From Lineus longissimus (taxonomy: Eukaryota; Nemertea; Pilidiophora; Heteronemertea; Lineidae): DNA of 64,000 bases. The stretch covers positions 21,343,501 to 21,407,500 of the forward strand of contig NC_088308.1 in NCBI RefSeq assembly GCF_910592395.1, written 5' to 3'. The position numbers and the translations under genes were made by a program. The notes beneath the pieces are model-generated. The model saw only the letters and a list, made by a program, of their open reading frames with translations, had not been told where the DNA came from and made no database searches. This document shows positions 40,101 to 50,956 of the stretch, piece by piece (position 1 is the first letter of the stretch; every line of letters starts with the position of its first letter).

Positions 40101-43100
40101 ACCGACCGAACTTGTCTTGCAATCTTAATGTGAATCCCGCATTAAAGGAGGAATACTGTCTATGGAGGACTTCGTAAATACAAGCGCAGAGCGAATGATG
40201 TAGAAATGGAAAACAGTAGGGTCATCTAAGTCTTTAATTCAGTTGGACAGGCTCGTGTTTATGATCAGTCACTTTCTTAACCGACGAAGACTTACTCAAT
40301 AGGAATTGGACCAACAGTCCATTCCAATTCTGCGTACTCCTGGTCGTCGTAAAGTCGTACCACCTGAGTAGCCCATGGGGAAAAGGTTTGATGCAACTCC
40401 TGGACTAGGTTTCCCTTAAAGTGACCAGTGGAAGATGTTTGAATAATCTATGACGCCGGGGATGAGGAACATAGCATTGGGACTTTATGGCGTTTTCTCA
40501 TCAAGTTCCGAAGCGTACATCATAAGGCGGAGTTTTACAAACGTCCACGGTTGCAGATCTATGACCCATTTTATATCGTAGTGTTACTTCGCAGTTAAAA
40601 GTAGAATGCTGAACCCAGGTCTTGCATAAGTCCAATTTTCGAAGCAAATTTTCCAATGCCGCAATGAGTTAGTTATATGTACCAGTATCTGACTTTACGT
40701 GTCTTTATCGGCACTTAATCTTTTTACTATCGATCAGACAAAGCGGCATACCAGCGATATCAAAACGCCACTCACCTGTACAAGTTTGGTGGTCACTTTG
40801 GTTGTAATAGCGTTTGGGAATGTCTCCTTTGGACGGAAGATATATGCTCCGGATGGCGGTTTTGGTGGATTGAGGCCTTTGCCTTGGTTGGCTGAGTAGT
40901 AACGTATAGACTGCTGGAGTGGGATAGACAGTAACTTGTCCTTGTTGACCATGCGTGTCAACATTCCAGTCACGGGATCCACATCAATAAGGATATGCTA
41001 AAACCAACCAAGATATGATTAACTACAAGTTAAATACGAGCTTGATACGTTATAGGAAACGACTGAATTGACTTGGTATTTTTGGTGAAGTTGCAGATTA
41101 TACTGCCAAATATGAGCTTGTTTGCGTTGTGAAAGGTTGGATTAAAACCGAATGTACTGAAATATGACTTTGTACATGTATATTAACATGATTTTGTTAT
41201 ATACCTGGTTCTGTAAAGTGGTAATTTGTTCTCGGCGTTGATTGCTGCGCATGTTATAGACCGATGGACTGGCGCGAACAACTCTTCGCGTGGCAGAATC
41301 TGCATCTGAAGCAAATACGCACGGTTACAATTCACATAGTACTAGCACGGATCCTAATCTACTGGTCGTAGTACGAGTAACCTTATACCTGTCAAAACAA
41401 TAAGATGAATGGACGTAATCAACTACAAGTACCGGTGACAGTGTAGACACAATCCAAAAGTTCGTCAGGCAAACATTTGAGGACGTCTTGTTCTCCGTAT
41501 AGGGCAATGTGTCCTGCGTTGAAGAATGACACAGTAGGAAGTCTCACGCTGCTGGTTGGAAGTGGTAAATGCTTAATATCCTAAAGAAGGTTGGCATATC
41601 TTCATCAACTACGAGATTTAAAATATATGATATGTAAAAAAATATTAGACCTAGTGTGGTTTTGTTGAAGAAGAATGTGCTGAACCCAAGTGGTTCAAGA
41701 TGAACTCTCATGACGACTTCCTTCTGTGACTTGCTGCTATTTCTCTCGGGGATAGATCTTGTTCTGTTTTCGATATCTATAACCTGTAGATAGAAACATT
41801 TAAGGGCTATAAACTGCTGCATGTACTACCTTCAATAGATTGCTGCTTCTTACATTTGCGATAATCGATTGTATTTAGTATTTTCGAACTTTCCTTTCCA
41901 AACTGTCCTTCGCAGTTAGTACGTTGCTACATTGTAACATGGTAAAGTAAAGTCGTTACACATTGAAGTTGTTCTTTCTTATGCATTTTCGAATAGAACA
42001 ATTCGGGTAATGGCAAGTTTGCACACGAACGGTCAAATAATCTTTCCGGACAAAGCCAGTTGATTGCTGATTTTATTTGAAAACAAATTCTTCGCTGATG
42101 GCCAGCGATGCCAGTAGTTCCATCTGTATCAGCATTGGCAACCTAAATGTCAAAACGACACACTACAACTGCAGTTGTCTTCGTTGATAGACAGCAATGA
42201 CAATAGTTCCATCTGTAGCAACAACGCCAACCTAAACCTCAAAACGACACACTACAGCTGTAGTTGTCTTTCATCATCTATTGTATGAAAATAACCACCG
42301 TGTCCATACCTGCGTTTCTATTCGTTCTGCATACGGACCCAGTACATCATATGGACCATCTTCAACCGGTATCCGTGCCCAGTGAATGATCGGCCGGGCA
42401 AGAGGATTGTAAATCGTAACAGTGAACTGAAGAAAAGAGAAGATACGATATTCAGCAATCCGATTTAATTGCATCACGTACCAAGACAAAATATTCTGCG
42501 GCAGTTATGATCCACAGTTTTAGGTATACACTCTTTGGTCTTGTGATAATTTTCAAGACTCAAGTCGCTTTTTCTTTGACCATATATTGTAATGTGAGAT
42601 TTAGAGTTGGACAACTTACCTGAGTCCTGGTTTCAGTGAAGTTACACATACTGATATTCAGTAAGTTACAAAAATATTGACGAGGTGGAAACGTGCCTGA
42701 CTTTGCCATCAACTTTTGGAGAGCATCACTGACCACTTCCTAAAACAGAACAAGAAGTGATAAACACTGCTAACATGTACTGGTTGCCATAGAAGTAGGC
42801 CTATCTAGTATCGAGACTTGACTGCAGCAGAGTAACACGATGGACATAGTTAAACTATAAATTGTTTCGTTCCGTCATATCATGCAATCACGATGTATAT
42901 TAAAACGGCAGCATTCGCAAGTCGTAGTACTAGCCTATATCCGTGCAGTGGTGGCGAGGGAATATGTATCGCAATTACAAGCCCGAAACGCATAACCTGG
43001 TACTTAACGAGATGTCCGACTCTCACCTTACATTCAGCTGTCCCATTTGCCAGTCGTAAAGCATAGTCATCCGCAACATTTTGAACTTCAGTTCCACTGT

Positions 43101-46100
43101 ATAACGCAAAAATAAATCGCATTCAATTATTCTTAAGACAAATAACCTATGATCACAATCACAGTCGTGTAGGAAACTGTGTCCCTTTGTATTCGATGCT
43201 ACATGAATACCAAAACATCGTTATCAATGAAGGATAAACGACACGATCTCGCCGAGCCCCCTGATATTACGTGGTTACATGCCAATATGAGATTACCTAC
43301 ATATTACCAGGACCGTAATTGGGCAGCCGGTCTTACCTGACTGCATCATGATGCTGAGCGGTAGCCATTGCTCGTTCTAAAAAGAGAGAAAAACAGAAAC
43401 TGTATTTTCTCAATATTACTCCTCCTTCTCAAGGCTCCTTCTCAAGTGAATAGTTGACCCCTGGCTATTGATAGAAAGTGCATGCACAGTACAGTAGACC
43501 AGTGACGTGCAGCAACTTAAATGTAGGCCTCGAGGTCATTTAGTGTTTTCATTTGTTTTAGTTGCATACATTAGGTGAAGAAAAGGAGTAACAGGAAGAA
43601 AACATGCGTTGATAAGGACGTGGCTGGATAGTGTTACTGTTGTAAAGACATGAAGAGTCGTGTACATCGTAGAATGCGCTTTATTCTTGTTATTTGCAGG
43701 ATAAAGACAATTAGACTAGATCCCGTTGTTGGATTTCATCCTATAAAAAAGATAATGCATGTACTCACTTAACACTCCCACTTTGATATCACTGTTGTGC
43801 TCGACTCCCAACTGTGCCAAAGTATCCAACTGTTTGCAAGCCTATTGGTAGAAGATAAACTTTGTCAAAACAGAATGGTAAATAAAGACAAATCTCTACA
43901 ATAGAAAATGAAATTAACTGTTTTACTGGTACCATTTAATAAACACTGAACTACTGCAAGTAAATTAATTGATACTGGATTGGCGACTTATATAATTTGG
44001 CAAGCAAGAAGAGTATAAAATAGTTTTAGACCGGACCAAACTTATCACATCAAAGCATACCGTCATATTGTTGTAGAATTTCAGGTTTGCTTTGGACAAA
44101 CTCGTATCAAACTTTTGTTCAGGTAAGTATAAATACACTTAATTTAATATGTATTCACTTCAATTTATTGAATTAATACCAACGGCATAACAATACCATA
44201 ATAATTAGACCTAAATCAGGGATAAAAAGAGTGGCAATTGATCGAAACATTTGACAGTTATTTATAAACACGCATGAAGTATGATCCGTAGACCAAATAT
44301 ACTACTAGCCGAACAACTCCGCATAGCACATGGATGTGTGTATGCCGTGAGCCGGTGTTCGGACGGTATGCAATGTGCTTCACCGCTGAGTCAAAAAGTA
44401 TTTTATTCTTCGTATTTACAATCTTTAAAAAAATTTGAAAGACTTTAATAGAATATATCGGTCATGACCAAGACCTGACACGTTAATTTGGATTTTTAAA
44501 ACTATCATGGATTGTGTAAATTGACGATAACTTAATGCGTACGCTTGCATACGCTTTGCGATATGTACACGAAACATACTACCAGTCGAACAACTATTTA
44601 ATTCTTCGTAGTTACAGTTATTAAAAATATTCAAATGCTTTTAATAGAATACAACGATCATCAGTAAGACCTGACACGTTAAGTTGGATTTTTAAAACTA
44701 TCATGGAGTGTGTAAATTGACTATAACTTAATGCGTACGCTTGTATACGCTTTGCGATCTGCACACGAAACATTCTATCAACCGAACTACTATTTAATTC
44801 TCCGTAGTTACAGTTGTTAAAAATATTTAAATGCCTTTAATAGAATACATCGATCATCAGTAAGACCTGACACGTTAAGTTGGATTTTTAAATCTATCAT
44901 GGAGTGTGTTAATTGACGATAACTTAACGCGTACGCTTGCATACGCTTTGCGATCTGTACACGAAACATACTACCAGCCGAAAAACTATTTAATTCTTCG
45001 TAGTTACAGTTGTTAAAAATAATTCAATGCCTTAATAGAATACATCGATCATCAGTAAGACCTGACACGTTAAGTTGGATTTTTAAAACTATTATGGAGT
45101 ATGTAAATTGACGATAACTTAACGCATACGCTGGTATACGCTTTGCGATCTGTACACGAAACATACTACCAGCCGAAAAACTAATAGAATACATCGGTCA
45201 TGACCAATACCTTACTCGTAACAGGGGACATCTAAAAATATCGTGGAATGTACTATGTGTAGATCGACGATTGCTAAACGCGTACGCTTGGCGATATGTA
45301 CACGAAACATACTACCAGCCGAACAACTCCGCATAGCTCGTGTTCGGGCTGTTTATAATGTGCGCCGATACTAAGTCGAAAAGTATTTGATTCTTCGTAT
45401 TTACAGTTGTTAAAAATTTAAAATGCCTTTAATAGAATATATCGATCATCAACAAGACCTGACACTTTAATTTGGACATTCAAAAAAAATCATGTAGTGT
45501 GTAAATTGACGATAACTTAACGCGTACGCTTGCATAAGCTTTGCGATCTGTACACGAAACATACTACCAGCCGAAAAACTATTTAATTCTTCGTAGTTAC
45601 AGTTGTTAAAAATAATTAAATGCCTTTAATAGAATACATCTATCAGCAGTAAGACCTGACACGTTAAGTTGGATTTTTAAAACTATCATGGAGTGTGTAA
45701 ATTGACGATAACTTAACGCGTACGCTTGCACACGCTTTGCGATCTGTATACACGAAACATACTACCAGCCGAACAACTATTTAATTCTTCGTAGTTACAG
45801 TTATTAAAAATATTTAAATGCCTTTAATAGAATACATCGATAATCAGTAAGACCTGCCAGGTTAAGTTGGATTTTTAAAACTATCATGGAGTGTGTAAAT
45901 TGACGATAACTTAATGCGTACGCTTGCATACGTTCGGCGATCTGTACACGAAACATACTACCAGCCGAACAACTCCGCATAGCTAATGGATTCTTGGACG
46001 ACATGACCCAGTGTTCGGGCTGTAGGTAATATTTTATATTTTGTGTTGCCAATATTATTTGTCTGATAAAATCGTATGTCTTTATGATGCAATATCCAAC

Positions 46101-49100
46101 ACAACCTACCTGTAAAAAACTATTGGTTTGCCTAACATAGTATTTCAACGCCGGTCGACTTGTGAAATAGCCGGTCCAATAGATGTGAGGTCCCGGAGCA
46201 TATGGAAAAAAGTCATCTGTTTTGGTTGGCCATGTGTAGTTAGCTTGATTGAGGGCATAGAGATAACATGTTGGCGTCGAGTAGAGGAGGTTTATCTTAC
46301 TTCCCTTTGATTGCTGTAAGACAAAATTTGACTTAACGATATTTTGCGAAATTTTTTGAAATATTTATGTTGCTGTTGAAACCTGCTCATAACATACGTT
46401 ACATGCAGAGAAGAAGAAGAAGTTTGGTTGAGCCGAGAATATATGCCTCGTCTATCACTTCTTCTTGCAAACTGTCACATCGAAGTTCAGCTGTTTTGGT
46501 CACGTGTTATTAAGCTCTATGCACGACACTGTGCCCTAATAGTACATTGTGTGGTTAATGGAGATAAGCACTCGACTGGACGCTACATACATCCTTCGAT
46601 AAACCAATTTCTATATTTCAAGCTTGCTTTAATAGAATTAGATGGACTTACCCGCGCATTTACATATGTTATCAACTTGTCCATGTTCTTGAAATTTATG
46701 TTCGCATTCATATAATTGAAATCATCGCCCATTGTCTGGAGATAGTGATTGGTTGCATACCTCGAAGACTGAAAAATTTGAACAGAATTACGGTCATTCG
46801 CATTCGAATGTTTGCTACTTCTAATTCATCGTACATTGCAAGGCCAAGTGACTGAGTGTGTACTTTTAAACCGAAGGATCAGTCCGCACAAGACGAGAGA
46901 AAGAGCATGGAAATACAAGTTTTCCAAAAAATTATATTTACCATTTCAGTCATCAAGCTGATGAATTTGTCAACCCTTTCTTTGACATTACCATCGTGCA
47001 GTCGATCGTCATCCTGAAATATATACATATATGCGTAAATATAGAAGAACTTAGATTACATGTACCAAGGTTGCGAAGACAAAATATGATGAAGCATACC
47101 AGTAGGCCTGTCAAACGGGGATTCCTGGTTCGAATCACCGTGAGACCAACGAGACTAATGATTATTTTGGCATTAAGGATAAAAAGGACAAAGAAGTTGA
47201 CATTAAGTTCATGTACATCACAGAAGCTGCTAGATGGTACGACCTACTACATTTTATTATGTAACCTATATATCATACATTTCTAGCATGGCTAACCAGC
47301 CTTGTTCAACCTTGTCAAATATCGCCATGTCAGCTTTTTGACTTACCATGATGGGTTGGTCTCGTCTCGATGAATCATACGAAAAGCCAGATGGCGAACT
47401 GTAGTGTGTAAAGAAGACCCCTGTGAACAGATCCGCTGCTTCACCTGTAAGAAGAGGAAACAACTGATGATCGACCGTAAATATGACAATTGTGCGATTT
47501 CAGTAGTCATCACAATACACAGCTATGGTAGTTGAACAGTTACAGCAGTTTTTTGCCACTTGACATCCTTAAATGTTTCAACGTTAAATATACAAGCCCT
47601 TCGAGCATCGTAAATAGGATTTGCTGAATGAAAGAGAGGAAGACATAAAATAGTTAGGCACTCACCGAGGTTGTTACTACCCTGCCAAACCATCTCCATA
47701 GTTTTTGTTGCTTTTCTATTAACCCTGTCTTGTTCGTCAATCCTTGCAAAGAAAATGCCATCGTAACCCATCTGGAAAGGGGGCATATTTGAAACTGATA
47801 AAAGTCTTGCATGTCAGTGTAGGTACAACTTGACCTATTCGAGAAGATAATGACGTAGTTCTACCATCTGCCATCAAGTACTGCACCTTTAACTAATATA
47901 ATGCCTTGGTTTTACTACGCCACGGTATTCGTTGGTAAAACCCCACAGCCAGGAATAATTGCTGGTTACTAGCAAACTGGCAGCCAAATACACTATACTA
48001 TGGACAATCATATAGCGTACTCCTGTACAATGTGGTGATGTTGTTCATTTCTTTGGTTAAAACTAACAACAGGTGAGTCCAATATGTTCTACCGATCGTA
48101 CATAGGCCTTAAATTTATACCTGAGCGAATAGTGAAGCTTGCTCCTTCGAATGTCCAAATGGATCGATTTGCCAGGCGGCTCGTGGCCTGCCGCATTCGC
48201 CGAAGTTGTCTTCGAGGAATTTCAGTCCGAGGGTGTGCTGATCAATGATAGCATTGTAATGGGTAGCAGCCTCGTCATTCATACACCAGCCGCCAAGGAT
48301 GAATTCAAAACGCCCTAAAATACGATGGAAAGACAACGGTTATTGCCATCATGTGAAATAATCTAGAACATCGGTGCGAAACTTTGAAAACCGTAGGAAG
48401 CTGAGAAACGTTTGTCAAAAGAAAGTATGAGCGAAAACCGGACGTTTTTATATCTATTTCACACGTACCTTCATTGACCAACTGCTTCACTTGGTGCCGA
48501 ATGAAATCATTCTGTTCATTCCACCATCGATAGAAGAAGGCTACTTCTACGTAGATGAAACGTCTGCTAGGGTCCTTCATCAACTCCACTATCACACTGT
48601 CCAGTATGTACTGCACACCAGCGTTGGCGACCGAGTTCTTGGCTTTGGAGAGAATATGATGAAATGCATTACATATAGTTCCTTATATTCCGGGATCGGC
48701 TCTTGATAGCTGTAGTGAATGGATTTCAAGAACGAGTCAAGAACGTCAGACGGAATTTACGTGACATTCTCGAAAGACTAACTATGTAACGAGAATTCAG
48801 TGACAGAGCACTTAAAAGTGCACACGGAATCTCGAATTGGTGTAATTGTAGTCAAAAGACAAAATAAGGCTTTTTGAAATTACAATATCGAATAACATGT
48901 CAAATCACTAGGGTGATAGTATGAACATTCACCACGAGAGAGGAATAAGGTAACAATATTGAAGATTCGCTACGTACATCCATAGTAATACTGGTCAACA
49001 GTCTTCAACCAACCAACATCATCATGAGAATGGGATATAAGATGAATATTAATTAGGCCAGGTTTCCCGAGGTCACAAGCCTAAAATGATAGAAAATATA

Positions 49101-49441
49101 GTAATACGGAGGGGACATGTATGGAGAAGGAGAAGTGAGAAATGAAGATGCACTGTGGGCCATTGAAAAGATGTTCACAAAAAACAAAGAATAGTGAGAT
49201 GCATCTGCGGCTGTGCCATGGAGGAACATTGGACACACAAGAGGATCATCATTGTGCGTACGGTAGGTCACGATCACGACGTACACTCACTCCATATCGC
49301 AAATGTACGTTTGACTTGTTATATTAGTATTACCTTATATCCACAATGCATAATATCCTTTCCTTCTCTTAAAGGCGTCCTATTGCAGCCCTGGCCGTGT
49401 GTTGCGAATGCAAGGATGATCAGGAATGCAAAAAGTAGCAT
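37189..49441 (-). CDS. MAN2B1: Lysosomal alpha-mannosidase (GH38), complete 25-exon gene
   Basis: Hydrolyses terminal alpha-D-mannose residues from glycoprotein N-glycans in the lysosome (GH38, zinc-dependent retaining enzyme). All 25 exons join in phase with GT-AG introns to 1,019 codons plus TAA; the mammalian enzyme is about 1,010 residues. Residues 1-18 are a signal peptide ([18 protein letters not shown]); no upstream in-frame ATG exists in exon 1. The catalytic N-terminal domain has [11 protein letters not shown] (zinc ligands H55, D57), IDPFGHS (nucleophile and zinc ligand D179), MGDDF (acid/base D301) and QHHDAVSGT (zinc ligand H426). Later exons carry family landmarks [43 protein letters not shown] and [12 protein letters not shown]. 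The last exon ends [11 protein letters not shown]. The short loop before DQP lacks the cysteine pair known in mammalian LAMAN. It is divergent from the dehydrogenase gene at 50957. Assignment to lysosomal rather than Golgi class rests on these motifs. Confidence 0.96.
42093..42270. repeat. 89-bp tandem duplication in mannosidase intron 14
   Basis: Two diverged copies (42093-42181 and 42182-42270) share AGTTCCATCTGTA and AAAACGACACACTACA. Each ends in a short palindrome (ACAACTGCAGTTGT in copy 1, partly decayed in copy 2). Intronic, no coding role seen. Confidence 0.8.
44300..46020. repeat. Satellite array, about 8 units of ~196 bp (some ~250 bp), in mannosidase intron 9
   Basis: The marker TAATAGAAT recurs at 44446, 44642, 44838, 45033, 45182, 45430, 45627 and 45825, giving spacings of 196, 196, 195, 149, 248, 197 and 198. 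Shared blocks include GACCTGACACGTTAA, TTGACGATAACTTAA, GCGTACGCTTGCATACG and CACGAAACATACTACCAGCC. A longer unit type keeps GAACAACTCCGCATAGC plus a GTGTTCGG block; both array edges have this type, so short units look like deletion derivatives that were then amplified. On the minus strand (the mannosidase sense strand) units 1, 2, 3 and 8 each contain the same ATG-to-TAA frame of 50 codons (beginning [17 protein letters not shown]); units 4, 6 and 7 are frameshifted and unit 5 has diverged. The array edges are approximate. Confidence 0.93.
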
Positions 49442-50956
49442 CGTGAGTATTCCTTCAGGATTGGTTACATCGAAGAATACCAATAGTTTTGATACATTTA
49501 CGTACAAGAAAACGAATATGTGTGTTTTGAGTATATCATGTGATATCGTCTTGTTTATATATATCCTATCCGGGTCAATTTAAAGCCAATGTCATTCGAG
49601 TACAAACATTAAATACAAACAAACAATTCAACTGTGCAATGTTGTTTTATAATACTTTAAACGGCCAAATTTTGCCGGTGTCTTATTTTCGCGGATTTCA
49701 CGAATAATCTTGATTCGCCCAAAAAATTAAAATTGTTAAGAAATATTTGTTGTTTGATTGGAAAACCGAAAGAAAATTCCTTTGCAAAAATAATTGCAAA
49801 AATCGTGAAAATTTATTTTCATCAGAAAGATGGCGAACATTTGGCTGTTTACAGTTCATACTGTATTTTCTACATTAGTGAATTTTGGTGCAATCTTATC
49901 TTCGTTGTGAGTGTAGAAAGTCCTTTAGCTAACATAACCCATTACCTAGATCTTATCTCAATTTATTGACATGCATGAACACAGGCGTACTGTAGTTCAA
50001 TATCGTATACTATACAATGTTCAATATTCGTCTGGTATAAATTCATACACTACTTTCTAAATATAATTTCTATATATAAGGAAATTTCGTCTCGGCATCA
50101 GTTCGGTCTGAGGATTACGACCCTGACATATATACTTAATTGTTTATTGTTGAGAGTCTATACTGTAGGCCAAAGAAAGGTCAATGGATAGGAATTAATT
50201 GGGTTAACATTGACTCGGACCTTTCATGATATCTACAGTGTATGTATGACTAGACGTATGGCGTGTTCATATATTATGGCTGATTAATCGTACGATGACT
50301 GTGGCTGTTGGTCTAGACCGGTAAGTCTCGCTTAGAATGGTCATTATGTCTATGAAGGTGACAAGAATATCTCTTAGCTTGGTTGATGAGAAGAATATCT
50401 TTTTAGAGAACAAGTCCATATGTGGATGGTCAAAATTGTAACGCAGTATACATTTGTAGACAATAACTAGGCCTTACAGACTCGTGTGGTCACTCTATAT
50501 TTTGTGCATGTCGCTCTACTTCATAGTTTGATTGCAAATACTGTAGGGATTATCGCAATTCTCATATTGATTGCCTTGATTTTGGAGATGCCAAAGGAGT
50601 CCCATAGTGTTTATACTTAACTATTGTACTCTGTACAAGTGTTTCCATTGAATTGCATTATATGCAACCAGCTATTTCAGTTCAATATGCTGTCGACAGA
50701 TGTCGATGATTGCATTTGTATCGGAAACGAGCGAACATTGCAGCTTTTCCTTTCCACAAATATTAAGGTTGGTTTCTATTCACAGTGTGCGACTAAAGAG
50801 CAATTCTTGATAATTAAGGAGAAATACCTTAATTACTTAGTTTTGAATCAAGTTGATTACTTGTCGTTTTACTCTAAACCACATTTATATTTTGCATTTC
50901 ATGAAACTCAGCATAAGGCAGATAGAAACAAATCTACAAGGGAAGTAAGATCAAAA
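49442..50956. promoter_or_regulatory. Divergent intergenic / promoter region between mannosidase and dehydrogenase genes
   Basis: About 1.5 kb separates two start codons pointing in opposite directions, so both promoters must lie here or in unseen 5' exons. It contains a degenerate dispersed repeat (about 49666-49800) and AT-rich DNA. No clear TATA box could be assigned. The dehydrogenase frame stays open upstream of its chosen ATG to about 50624. Confidence 0.5.
49666..49800. repeat. Degenerate dispersed repeat, copy A
   Basis: Shares TTTTCGCGGATTTCAC, AATAA and a TTGATTGGAAAA-type block in the same order with a second copy at about 52776-52900 in the dehydrogenase gene's intron 5. Ends are approximate and the family is not identified; probably an old non-autonomous element. 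Confidence 0.6.

Larger units (their letters stand above)
37189..49441 (-). other. MAN2B1: Exon map of the alpha-mannosidase gene
   Basis: Exons 1 to 25 in transcript order (plus-strand coordinates): 49334-49441, 48978-49080, 48469-48642, 48121-48314, 47666-47771, 47347-47444, 46942-47013, 46652-46768, 46110-46313, 43769-43841, 43337-43376, 43027-43096, 42620-42739, 42310-42426, 41651-41783, 41205-41305, 40776-40997, 40296-40414, 39795-39896, 39392-39479, 38835-39018, 38339-38481, 38008-38157, 37583-37691, 37189-37301. Lengths sum to 3,060 nt. Every junction was checked for reading phase, AG acceptor and GT donor by eye. The smallest exon is 40 nt (exon 11, carrying the zinc-ligand HHD motif). 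Intron 9 (43842-46109) is the longest and contains the satellite array. Confidence 0.9.

Noticed and set aside
44300-46020. CRISPR-like array
   Set aside because: The ~196-bp units are contiguous, without short conserved repeats separating unique spacers, and the host is an animal.
45804-46148. 114-codon minus-strand frame
   Set aside because: It joins the end of mannosidase exon 9 to intron sequence and one satellite unit; not an independent gene.
47085-47150. tRNA-like B box (GGTTCGAATC, plus strand) in mannosidase intron 6
   Set aside because: The upstream sequence does not form acceptor, D and anticodon arms.
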